Positions 52,900 through 60,927 of a stretch of DNA of 64,000 nt are shown one piece after another. The DNA is from an uncultured Sphingomonas sp. Lineage in GTDB: Bacteria > Pseudomonadota > Alphaproteobacteria > Sphingomonadales > Sphingomonadaceae. Both the position numbers and the translations under genes were made by a program. Where the stretch lies: NCBI RefSeq assembly GCF_934560975.1, contig NZ_CAKTFO010000012.1, forward strand, positions 1 to 64,000, given 5' to 3'. The notes beneath the pieces are model-generated. The model did not search any database. It was given only the letters and a program-made list of their open reading frames with translations, and was not told the DNA's origin. The stretch's first letter is position 1. Each line of letters begins with the position of its first letter.

Positions 52900-54611
52900 G
52901 CCCTCTTCTCCTGCAAGGCGTGGACGTTGGTGGTGGGGACGTTGATGGGTCCAAAGCGGGCGACACGCCCATGGCCCAGCAACATGATCTTGTCGGCGGC
53001 GGCGAGCATGTCAGCCTGGTGCGCCGTCATCAGCACGGTGACGCCGTCCGTCCGCAGCTGCTGAATGCAGCCGAGCAGCGCGACCTGCCCTTCATTGTCC
53101 AGATGCGAATAAGGCTCGTCGAGCAGGACGATGCGGGGCGCGCCAAAGAGCGCACGCGCAAGGGCCACGCGTTGCGCCTGGCCCGCCGAAAGGCCGCTGC
53201 CACCGTCACCCAGAACCGTGTCATAGCCCTGCGGAAGGCGCTGGATCATGTCGTGCGCGCCGACCCGCTTGGCGGCGGCGATCACCTGCTCGTCAATCTG
53301 ACCGGTATCGCCGTCGAGGGCGCCGGCAAACCGGGCAATATTGTCCTTCACGCTGCCGGCAAACAGCGTGAATCCCTGCGGCAGATAGCCGACATAGGGG
53401 GCCAGCCGCTCAGGATCCCACGCATCGAGCGCAGCACCATCGATCCGGACGATGCCCGCCGCCGGACGGATTGCGCCTGCGATCGTGCCGAGCAAGGTGG
53501 ACTTGCCCGCGCCGGAGAGGCCGGCAATGCCGATCACCTCGCCGGGCTCGATCGTCAGCGTCGCGCCGGCAAGCACCGCTGTGGTCGCGCCGACCGGAGC
53601 GACCGCCAGCGACTCGAGCGCGATCCGGCCCCGCGGCGCGGGCAGGACGGTGTCGGGCTGATAGGTGCGATCGTCGGTGAGGAGGATGTTGAGGTGGCGG
53701 CGCGCCTCACGGGCGCGGGTGACGGTGCTCCACGACTGGGTCAGCTGCTCGATCGGCGCCAGCGCGCGCGAGATCAGCAGGGTTGAAGCAAAGATGGCGC
53801 CACCGGAAATCTTGCCCTCGATCGCCAGCCATGCGCCCAAAGCGAGGCCGAGGGACTGCATCATCAGGCGTACGATGCGCATGATGCTGGTGTGGCGCCC
53901 GCCCGCAAAGGCCGCTTCCAGCTGAAGGGTCGAGGCGCGCGCGCGATCGCTGAGGATAGTGGCGGTGAGCGCACGGCGCATGCCGAGCGCACGGACGTCG
54001 CCCGCATTGGCCGCAATGTGCCCCTGGCGGTTATAGGCGATGCTGGCGGCGGCAGCGGCGGCAGCGAGCGGTGCGTGGGTAGCGCGCTCGTTGCCGAGCA
54101 CAAGGATCATCAGGACGGCACCCGCGAACAAGGTTACGAGCCCGATCCAGGGGCTGACCAGAAAGGCGGCGAGCACGTAGATCGGCATCCACGGCGCGTC
54201 GAACGCCACGGTCATTACCGGGCCGGACATGGCCTGCCGGAACGTATCCAAGTTACGAAGCGCCTCCGCGCGCTCCACACGATTGACGTGCGGACGGCCG
54301 AGCACCGCCGCCAGCACCGGCTCCGCCAGCACGCGATCGAGGCGGACGCCGGCCTTGAGCAGCAGCCGGCTACGCAGCCATTCGAACATGCCGAGCGTCG
54401 CGTAAGCCGACAGGGTGATCGCGGCCAACAGACCCAGGGTGGCCAGACCCCCGGTCGGGACCACCCGATCATAGACCTGAAGCATGAAGATGGTCGGCGT
54501 CAGGCAGAGCAGGTTGGCGCACCCGCTCAACACCGCTGCCGCCGTATAATGGCCGCGGCAGGCAATCAGCGCCTGCCGCACAGGATCGGGTCCACCCGAA
54601 CGTCTCAACAT
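52896..54611 (-). CDS. Type I secretion ABC transporter, PrtD family (AtrD-like)
   Basis: A 571-residue half transporter with a six-helix membrane domain (about 1-300) and an ATPase domain: Walker A GLSGAGKST, signature LSAGQAQRVALARAL, Walker B IVLLDEPYSHLD and the H loop in MTAHQADML. It lacks the C39-like N-terminal domain of HlyB, as PrtD types do. The likely cargo is the RTX protein encoded 15 kb away at 34417. A 7-base hairpin that includes the ribosome-binding site lies directly upstream of the ATG. Confidence 0.94.
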   Translation of the reverse strand: MLRRSGGPDPVRQALIACRGHYTAAAVLSGCANLLCLTPTIFMLQVYDRVVPTGGLATLGLLAAITLSAYATLGMFEWLRSRLLLKAGVRLDRVLAEPVLAAVLGRPHVNRVERAEALRNLDTFRQAMSGPVMTVAFDAPWMPIYVLAAFLVSPWIGLVTLFAGAVLMILVLGNERATHAPLAAAAAAASIAYNRQGHIAANAGDVRALGMRRALTATILSDRARASTLQLEAAFAGGRHTSIMRIVRLMMQSLGLALGAWLAIEGKISGGAIFASTLLISRALAPIEQLTQSWSTVTRAREARRHLNILLTDDRTYQPDTVLPAPRGRIALESLAVAPVGATTAVLAGATLTIEPGEVIGIAGLSGAGKSTLLGTIAGAIRPAAGIVRIDGAALDAWDPERLAPYVGYLPQGFTLFAGSVKDNIARFAGALDGDTGQIDEQVIAAAKRVGAHDMIQRLPQGYDTVLGDGGSGLSAGQAQRVALARALFGAPRIVLLDEPYSHLDNEGQVALLGCIQQLRTDGVTVLMTAHQADMLAAADKIMLLGHGRVARFGPINVPTTNVHALQEKRA

Positions 54612-54615
54612 GTCC

Positions 54616-54637
54616 AGCCTCGTCTGTGATCGAGGCT
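54616..54637 (-). promoter_or_regulatory. Hairpin enclosing the ribosome-binding site of the PrtD-like gene
   Basis: On the minus strand AGCCTCG (54637-54631) pairs perfectly with CGAGGCT (54622-54616), loop ATCACAGA. GAGG inside the right arm is the only good Shine-Dalgarno, six bases before the ATG at 54611. The hairpin might instead end the upstream DsbA transcript, but no T run follows. Confidence 0.4.
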
Positions 54638-54680
54638 ATTCTAGGCAGGACTCGGTTAAAGCGGCGTAAAGCCTAACAGA

Positions 54681-55397
54681 CTAGCCGCGCCGTGCCTCGG
54701 CGATCGCCTCCGCTAGGGCATCGTGACCCACGGCGCCGCCCAGCAGCCGCGTTCCGATCACGAATGCGGGCGTGCCGGTCACCCCTAATCGGCCGGCAAG
54801 TGCAAGATTGTTCTCGATCTCCTGCGCGACATCCTGGCCACCACGATCAACCGCGAGACGCGCCTGGTCCACCCCGCTGACCTTTGCCGCGGCCTGAAGC
54901 CCCCGCGAGTCGGGCCGGCCGGCGAACAGCGCGCGATGGAAGGCGAAATAGCGACCGTCCTGCTTGGCGGCGGCGAGCGCGTCCCGCGCGGCGGCCTCGC
55001 TCTGCGGCCCGAGGACCGGCACCTCGCGCCAGACGACCTTCAGCTTCGGGTCTTCCTTCAACAGCCGCTCGATGTCGGGCATGCTCGCGCGGCAATATCC
55101 ACAATTATAGTCGCTGAACATCACCAGCGTGACGTCCCCGTTCGGGTTGCCGGCCCATGCGCCGGCGAAAGGGGTTTCCAGCGCCTTGCGCTCGGCGGCG
55201 ATGGTTTTGGAAGCGGCCTGGTTCTGGAGGCGCTCGATCGCCTCGGGAATGATTTCGGGATGCGCCAGGATGTAATCGTGTACGATCCGCTCGACCGCCG
55301 TCCGATTGAGCGGATCGGCCGCGGCCCGCGCGCCAGCCGCGCCGAGCACCAGCCCCAGCGCGCCCGTGATCACCATTCCCAATGTCGTTCGCCGCAT
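54681..55397 (-). CDS. DsbA-family periplasmic thiol:disulfide oxidoreductase (Com1/ScsC-like)
   Basis: A 238-residue secreted protein with a signal peptide ending near GARAAAD. An N-terminal helix (AVERIVHDYILAHPEIIPEA), characteristic of Com1/ScsC-like proteins, may mediate oligomerisation. The thioredoxin fold has active site CGYC in FSDYNCGYCRASMP and the cis-proline loop GVTGTPAFVIG. It oxidises or isomerises disulfides in exported proteins. GGAAAGGGG lies before the ATG at 55397. It follows the M48 peptidase gene on the same strand, 16 bases apart, so they are probably co-transcribed. Confidence 0.9.
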   Translation of the reverse strand: MRRTTLGMVITGALGLVLGAAGARAAADPLNRTAVERIVHDYILAHPEIIPEAIERLQNQAASKTIAAERKALETPFAGAWAGNPNGDVTLVMFSDYNCGYCRASMPDIERLLKEDPKLKVVWREVPVLGPQSEAAARDALAAAKQDGRYFAFHRALFAGRPDSRGLQAAAKVSGVDQARLAVDRGGQDVAQEIENNLALAGRLGVTGTPAFVIGTRLLGGAVGHDALAEAIAEARRG

Positions 55398-55413
55398 GCG
55401 GCCCCTTTCCGTG

Positions 55414-56772
55414 TCAGCGCCGCCGCCGTCGATCGGCCGCATCGCGCGCGGTTAGCGCAATGTCCTGCGCCCTGATATAGTCCGGCGTGCCCACCGGAAT
55501 GCTGCGCATCGCCAGTTCGGCATTGGCGAGCGCGGCCGGCGCGTTCCCCTCCATGGAGTATCGCTCCGCCGTAGCCAGCCGCGCCCGCGGTTCGTCGCCC
55601 AAGCGCGTATATATCAGACCCAGATTGTACCACGCCTGCGGATTGTCGGGATCGCGCTGCACCGCGACCTTGAGCACCTGCTCCGCTTCCTTGAGGTCGT
55701 CCTTGTTCTCGGTCGCGACCAGGGCGTTGCCCAGCAGGGATGCGATCAGCGGCGTGCTGCGCGACTGACGCGTTGCCTCCCGCAGCGCGGGCAGCGCGTC
55801 GGCGGGACGCCCCGCCTCCAGCAGGATCTGCCCCTTCAGCTCCAGGAAATAGGGGTCGTGCGGGTCCGAGGCGAGCAGCTTCGCCACCTCTTCATTGGCC
55901 TTGTCCGGATACCCACCGCGATGCCACGCATAGGCGCGGGCATAATGCGCCGGGATGCTCTGATCGCGTTCGGGATATTTGCGCATCACCACCGGCGGAT
56001 CTTCCAGATAGCCGGTCAGCTTGGCCTTGATGCGCAGGAAGCGTTGCTGCTTCGTGGGGTCGATCGGCGTGTCCCACCATGGGGACTTTTGCAGGTCCGC
56101 CTCTAGCGCGGCCTGGCGATCGGCGGTCATCGGGTGGCTCTGTCCGAAGGGATCGACGGACGTATAGCTGGGCGTCAGGCGATATTCCTCCTGCCGCAGC
56201 TTGCCGAAGAAGCTGATCATGCCCTTGCCGGACAGCTTCGCATCGTTGAGGTGGCGGACGGCCGCGGCATCAGCGCCACCCTCTGCCGCGCGCGTAAAGG
56301 CCAGGAACTTGCCCTGCGCGGCGCTCTGGCCAGCCATCAGCGCCGCCATGCCCGCTTCGCCTGCGCCGGCGGCCATGGCGGCCGCGCCGAGCAGGAGCGA
56401 GAGCAGGCTGATGCGGGTGGCGCTTTCCATGCCCGCCTTCGCGGTCAGCTCGGCGCCCCCGGTCTCGATATGGCCGAGTTCGTGGGCGATCACGCCTTCC
56501 AGTTCAGCGGCATTATCGGCGCGCTGCAACGTGCCGGAATGAAAGTAGATGTTCTGTCCCGTCGCAACGAAAGCGTTGATCGAGGGATCGTTGATCACAT
56601 AGATGTTGAGCGCGCCCGGACGCAACCCGGCCGATGCCGCCAAGGGTGCGGCAATGTCGTCCATGAACGCTTCGGTTTCCGCGTCCCGCAGGATCGACTG
56701 CGCAAGCACCGGCTGCGTGACGAGTGTCAGCGAGATGACGGCAGCGCAGGCGAGGCGAAACAAGCGGGACAT
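55414..56772 (-). CDS. M48-family metalloprotease with C-terminal TPRs (BepA-like)
   Basis: A 452-residue periplasmic protein with a signal peptide ending at PVLAQ. The zinc motif HELGH lies near residue 97 in GVIAHELGHIETGG, with the third ligand probably the glutamate of RAAEGGADAAAV. The C-terminal half (from about 290) consists of TPR units (EEVAKLLASDPHDPYFLELK, AWYNLGLIYTRLGDEPRARL). This is the architecture of BepA/YfgC, which edits outer-membrane protein assembly. The start at 56772 gives the signal peptide; upstream in-frame codons lie antisense to the rne tail and lack a ribosome site. Confidence 0.92.
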   Translation of the reverse strand: MSRLFRLACAAVISLTLVTQPVLAQSILRDAETEAFMDDIAAPLAASAGLRPGALNIYVINDPSINAFVATGQNIYFHSGTLQRADNAAELEGVIAHELGHIETGGAELTAKAGMESATRISLLSLLLGAAAMAAGAGEAGMAALMAGQSAAQGKFLAFTRAAEGGADAAAVRHLNDAKLSGKGMISFFGKLRQEEYRLTPSYTSVDPFGQSHPMTADRQAALEADLQKSPWWDTPIDPTKQQRFLRIKAKLTGYLEDPPVVMRKYPERDQSIPAHYARAYAWHRGGYPDKANEEVAKLLASDPHDPYFLELKGQILLEAGRPADALPALREATRQSRSTPLIASLLGNALVATENKDDLKEAEQVLKVAVQRDPDNPQAWYNLGLIYTRLGDEPRARLATAERYSMEGNAPAALANAELAMRSIPVGTPDYIRAQDIALTARDAADRRRRR

Positions 56773-56854
56773 CAAGGCGCGGAGAGATTTAGCGCGTATT
56801 GACTGAACCGGGGGTGAAAGCGGCGCCCCGCCGCAAACGGCGGGGCGCCAGCCA

Positions 56855-59644
56855 TCATGCGCCGAACGTTCGCTGCCACCAGCCGCGACGCGGTGCACCG
56901 GCGGGTGTCTCGGCAGCAGCGTCGGTGGCCTCCGCCACGGGCTGGTCATCCGCCCGCGGCTGGGCGTCGCCGGTGGGTTCCACCACCGGTTCGGCCGGCT
57001 GGCCCGTCGCGTCGGGCTGTGCCTCGGCAGCGAGGTCCGTGACCGGCTCGGCCGCCGTCTTGCGCCGCCGGCGAGTCGGCTTCGGCGCCGGAGTCTCGCC
57101 TTCGGCAGGCGCGCGTTCGGCAGCTGTTTCCACTGCCGGCTCCGCATCGGCCTTCTTGCGGCTCTTGCGGACCCGCTTGGGAGCAGGTTCTTCCGCCGCC
57201 TCGGCAGCCGGAGCCTCGACCGGCGCCGCCGCTACCGCAGGCTCCGCATCCGCGGGCGCAGCGGCCGGCTCGGCGGTCTTGCGGGCACGGGTGCGGCGGC
57301 GCGGAGCCGGCTTCTCCGGCTCGGCAACTGCTTCGGCTTCCACCGATGCGGCAGGCGCGCTCTCGACCGGCAGTTCGGGCGGCAGGGCATCCTCGATCGC
57401 GACGGGCTGCGCTTCGACCTCATCGCCGAGATCGCCGTCGGTCACGGGATCAACCGCATCCTCGTCCGAAGCGAGCCCGACACCCTCCACGGAGTCCGCC
57501 GACTCGACGTCCTCGCCCGGTTCGGCCGAGGTCGAACCGTTACGGTTGCGGCGACGACCGCCGCGGCGACCGCGGCGACCACGCCGGCCGCGCTCTTCCT
57601 CTTCACCGGCCGGCTGCGCCAAAGCGAGTTCCTCGTCCTCAGCGGGTTCGGCCTCACCCTCCTCGGTGAGTTCGCCTTCGCCGGCGCCGCTCTCGCCGCC
57701 TTCGGTCCGCGACTCCTCGTCACGGCGTCCGCCACGACGACGGCGACGGCGACGGCGACGGCCACCGGCTTCGCCCTCCCGCTCTTCGCGTTCGGAGCGA
57801 TCCGGGCGTTCCGCCTCGGCGTCGGCTTCGACTTCCTCTTCATCGACATCCTCGATGTCGTCGAGCAGGTCGTCATCGGGTTCCGCGACGATCTGCTGCG
57901 GCAGGCGCGGGGCGTGGGACGGCGGCGGACCGGATGCCTCGACCGACATGCGCGCGCCCTCGGGCGTGCCGTCGGTACGGATCTCGATCATCACGCCATA
58001 ACGGTCTTCGATGTCGGCCAGCTCGGCGCGCTTGCGGTTTAGCACATATAGCGCCGCCTCCTGGCTGGCGCGCAGGCACAGGCGCGATCCGCGGCCACGC
58101 GCGGCTTCCTCCTCCAGCAGGCGGAGCGCCTGCAACCCGGACGAAGACGCCGTGCGGATGAACCCAGTGCCTTCGCAATGCGGGCAGATGCGGGTGGACG
58201 CTTCCAGCACGCCGGTGCGCAGCCGCTGGCGGCTCATCTCGAACAGGCCGAAGCTGGAGATACGACCGACCTGGATACGGGCGCGATCGTTCTTCAGCGC
58301 CTCCTTCATCGCCCGCTCAACCTTGCGGTTGTTGGAGCCATTCTCCATGTCGATGAAGTCGATCACCACTAGGCCGGCCATGTCGCGTAGGCGCAGCTGG
58401 CGGGCGATTTCCTGCGCCGCTTCCAGGTTGGTCGCGGTCGCCGTCTGCTCGATATTGTGCTCGCGCGTCGAACGGCCGGAGTTGATGTCGATCGAGACCA
58501 GGGCCTCGGTCGGGTTGATGACGATATAACCGCCCGACTTCAGCTGTACGACCGGCTGGTACATGGCCGCCAATTGATCCTCGACGCCATAACGCTGGAA
58601 CAGCGGGATCGCGTCGGAATAAGGCTGGATGCGCTTGGCATGCGCCGGCATCAGCAGCTTCATGAAGCTGCGCGCGGCGTGGTAGCCGTCCTCGCCCTCC
58701 ACCAGGATCTCGTCGATATCCTTGCTGTAGATGTCGCGGATCGCCCGCTTGATCAGGTCGCTGTCGCGGTAGATCTCCGCCGGTGCCGCCGATGTCAGCG
58801 TCCGCTCGCGTATTTCGTCCCACAGGCGCGCGAGATAGTCGAAGTCGCGCTTGATCTCGGCGCGGGTGCGCTGGAGGCCGGCGGTGCGGACGATGCAGCC
58901 CATCGACCTGGGCAGGTTCAGGTCCGCCAGGATCGACTTCAGCCGCTTGCGATCGCTTGCATTGGAGATCTTGCGCGAAATGCCACCGCCATGGCTGGTG
59001 TTGGGCATCAGCACGCAATAGCGGCCGGCGAGGCTGAGGTAGGTGGTCAGCGCCGCGCCCTTGTTGCCGCGCTCTTCCTTGACGACCTGGACCAGCAGCA
59101 CCTGGCGCCGCCGGATCACGTCCTGGATCTTGTAGCGACGACGGAGATTCATCCGCTTCTGGCGAAGGTTCTCCACGGCATTGTCGTCGCCGCCGGTGGT
59201 GGTGGGACGGGGTGCGGGCGCATCCTCGTCGTCGCCGTCAGACGCGGCATCGTCATCGCCGGCGTCCGCAAAGTCGCCGTCGTCGTCCGACCGCTCGAAG
59301 GCGTCGTCCTCGTCCTCGTCATCCTCACGGGCGCGCAGCGCCTCTTCCTCGGCGGCATGCTCGGCTTCCTCGCGGAGCAGTGCCTCGCGATCCTCCTTCG
59401 GGATCTGGTAATAATCGGGATGGATTTCCGAAAAAGCGAGAAAGCCGTGACGGTTTCCACCGTAATCGACAAACGCCGCCTGCAGCGACGGCTCGACCCG
59501 GGTGACCTTGGCTAGGTAGATATTGCCCTTGAGCTGCTTGTGCTCTTCGGATTCGAAGTCAAACTCTTCGATGCGGTTGCCCTTGACGACCGCCACGCGG
59601 GTTTCCTCCCGATGGCGCGCATCGATCAACATGCGCATGGACAT
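56855..59644 (-). CDS. rne: Ribonuclease E
   Basis: A 929-residue endoribonuclease for mRNA decay and rRNA/tRNA processing. The S1 domain (KGNIYLAKVTRVEPSLQAAF) is interrupted at about 85-165 by an acidic insert (EDDEDEDDAFERSDDDGDF) before RRRYKIQDVIRRRQ. The catalytic DNase-I-like region carries VVIDFIDMENGSNNRKVERA near residue 430, and CPHCEGTG near 488 is the zinc link of the tetramer. From about 590 the protein is disordered: an acidic/arginine-rich stretch (RRRRRRRRGGRRDEE), alanine/proline/glutamate-rich segments and a C-terminal RRGWWQRTFGA, a likely scaffold for degradosome partners. The MSMRMLIDA start is well conserved. It is divergent from amiC. Confidence 0.96.
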   Translation of the reverse strand: MSMRMLIDARHREETRVAVVKGNRIEEFDFESEEHKQLKGNIYLAKVTRVEPSLQAAFVDYGGNRHGFLAFSEIHPDYYQIPKEDREALLREEAEHAAEEEALRAREDDEDEDDAFERSDDDGDFADAGDDDAASDGDDEDAPAPRPTTTGGDDNAVENLRQKRMNLRRRYKIQDVIRRRQVLLVQVVKEERGNKGAALTTYLSLAGRYCVLMPNTSHGGGISRKISNASDRKRLKSILADLNLPRSMGCIVRTAGLQRTRAEIKRDFDYLARLWDEIRERTLTSAAPAEIYRDSDLIKRAIRDIYSKDIDEILVEGEDGYHAARSFMKLLMPAHAKRIQPYSDAIPLFQRYGVEDQLAAMYQPVVQLKSGGYIVINPTEALVSIDINSGRSTREHNIEQTATATNLEAAQEIARQLRLRDMAGLVVIDFIDMENGSNNRKVERAMKEALKNDRARIQVGRISSFGLFEMSRQRLRTGVLEASTRICPHCEGTGFIRTASSSGLQALRLLEEEAARGRGSRLCLRASQEAALYVLNRKRAELADIEDRYGVMIEIRTDGTPEGARMSVEASGPPPSHAPRLPQQIVAEPDDDLLDDIEDVDEEEVEADAEAERPDRSEREEREGEAGGRRRRRRRRRGGRRDEESRTEGGESGAGEGELTEEGEAEPAEDEELALAQPAGEEEERGRRGRRGRRGGRRRNRNGSTSAEPGEDVESADSVEGVGLASDEDAVDPVTDGDLGDEVEAQPVAIEDALPPELPVESAPAASVEAEAVAEPEKPAPRRRTRARKTAEPAAAPADAEPAVAAAPVEAPAAEAAEEPAPKRVRKSRKKADAEPAVETAAERAPAEGETPAPKPTRRRRKTAAEPVTDLAAEAQPDATGQPAEPVVEPTGDAQPRADDQPVAEATDAAAETPAGAPRRGWWQRTFGA

Positions 59645-60035
59645 TCACGTGTCTCCAAGCGTCTCCTGCCGCCTCTTCCGGGCGGGGGACGCGATAAGGC
59701 GATGGTGCGCACACCGCAAAGCGGGCTTCTCCATCGCCAATGATGCTGGATAATGCCTCTGCCGCATCGCCACCCCGGCAACGATTGTGCCCGGAAAGGC
59801 CCCACGCCCACGCGCCACCTGCCCTTTCGGCATGGTGCGGGTGAGGGGAAAAATGACGCATGCGGCTTCAACCTGGTTGACCGGCCGCGCACAAACGCGC
59901 CGGCATCGACCCGCCGGCAACAGATAAGAACCGTCGGGACGATAGGCTAGGTAACACCTGCCTCGCCACCCGGCAACCCGGCGCAACTTTGCAGCCGGCA
60001 TTTCCACGGAGTTTTCGCTTTGCTAGGCGTGGAGC
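59645..60035. other. Divergent rne/amiC control region
   Basis: 391 bases without a convincing gene. It must contain the rne promoter and leader (minus strand) and the amiC promoter. rne leaders often carry RNase E autoregulatory structure, but no specific conserved hairpin could be recognised here. A 120-codon minus frame over the region shows no family resemblance. Confidence 0.45.
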
Positions 60036-60887
60036 GTGCGTCCGTGGATCTCGATAGCGGCCCTGCTCCTGACGGCGGTGGCGAATGCGGCCCCGCCGCC
60101 CAACCGGGCGACCGCGCGCCTACCCGCGCGCCCGTCGCGATTGCGGCTACCGCCGGTGGAAGGTCCGCAACGCAACGATCTGCCCCTGGTCGTGGTCGAT
60201 GCCGGCCATGGCGGGCATGATCCCGGCTCCTCCTCGCTCGACGGCGGGGAGCAGGAAAAGGACCTGACCCTCGCCATCGCCAAGGCGATCCGGGACGAAT
60301 TGAAGAAAGGCAAGCGGGTGCGCGTTGCCCTGACGCGTAGCGACGATCGCTTCCTGGTACTGGCCGAACGGCGCGAGATCGCACGGGCGCTGCGCGCGGA
60401 CCTGTTCATCTCGATCCATTGCGACAGCGCACCCAACCCCGCCGCGCATGGGGCTAGCATCTATACTTTGTCCGAACGCTCCTCCGACCGGGTCGCCGCC
60501 GCTCTGGCGGCGCGCGAGAACAAGGCGGACGTGATCAACGGTATCGACCTGTCGAGCGAATCGGATGACGTATCGTCGATCCTGATCGACCTTGCGCAAC
60601 GCGACACCATGAACAGCGCATCCCGCTTCGCCAGCCTGCTCCAGCGGGAACTCGCGCCCCTGATCCCGCTGAAGAGCGACTTCCATAAATTTGCGGGCCT
60701 GATGGTACTCAAGGCGCCCGACGTGCCGTCCGTGCTGCTGGAAACTGGCTACATCTCCAATCCCGACGATCTCGCGCTGCTGGAGTCGGCGACCTACCGC
60801 AACAAGATCGCAACCGGGATGAGCCGCGCGATCGAGGCCAATTTCGCCCGCCGCCTGGTCGGCACGGAGCAGGCGGCGGAGGATTGA
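60036..60887 (+). CDS. amiC: N-acetylmuramoyl-L-alanine amidase (Amidase_3)
   Basis: A 283-residue periplasmic zinc amidase that cleaves the stem peptide from MurNAc during cell separation. It has a signal peptide (SIAALLLTAVANAA), then VVVDAGHGGHDPG (zinc His), GEQEKDLTLAIA (zinc Glu), SIHCDSAPN (zinc His) and VLLETGYISNPDD (catalytic Glu). It lacks the AMIN targeting domain of E. coli AmiC, so the amiC label is by position and family only. The start is GTG 60036, forced by an in-frame stop 12 bases upstream; the ribosome-binding site is weak. mrcA follows after 40 bases. Confidence 0.93.
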   Translation: MRPWISIAALLLTAVANAAPPPNRATARLPARPSRLRLPPVEGPQRNDLPLVVVDAGHGGHDPGSSSLDGGEQEKDLTLAIAKAIRDELKKGKRVRVALTRSDDRFLVLAERREIARALRADLFISIHCDSAPNPAAHGASIYTLSERSSDRVAAALAARENKADVINGIDLSSESDDVSSILIDLAQRDTMNSASRFASLLQRELAPLIPLKSDFHKFAGLMVLKAPDVPSVLLETGYISNPDDLALLESATYRNKIATGMSRAIEANFARRLVGTEQAAED

Positions 60888-60927
60888 TGGTGGCCGCTCG
60901 GGCGCTTCTGTTCTAAGCCTTGCCGTC

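Noticed and set aside
59645..60007. 120-codon minus-strand frame upstream of rne
   Set aside because: No similarity, poor start context, and composition like non-coding leader DNA.
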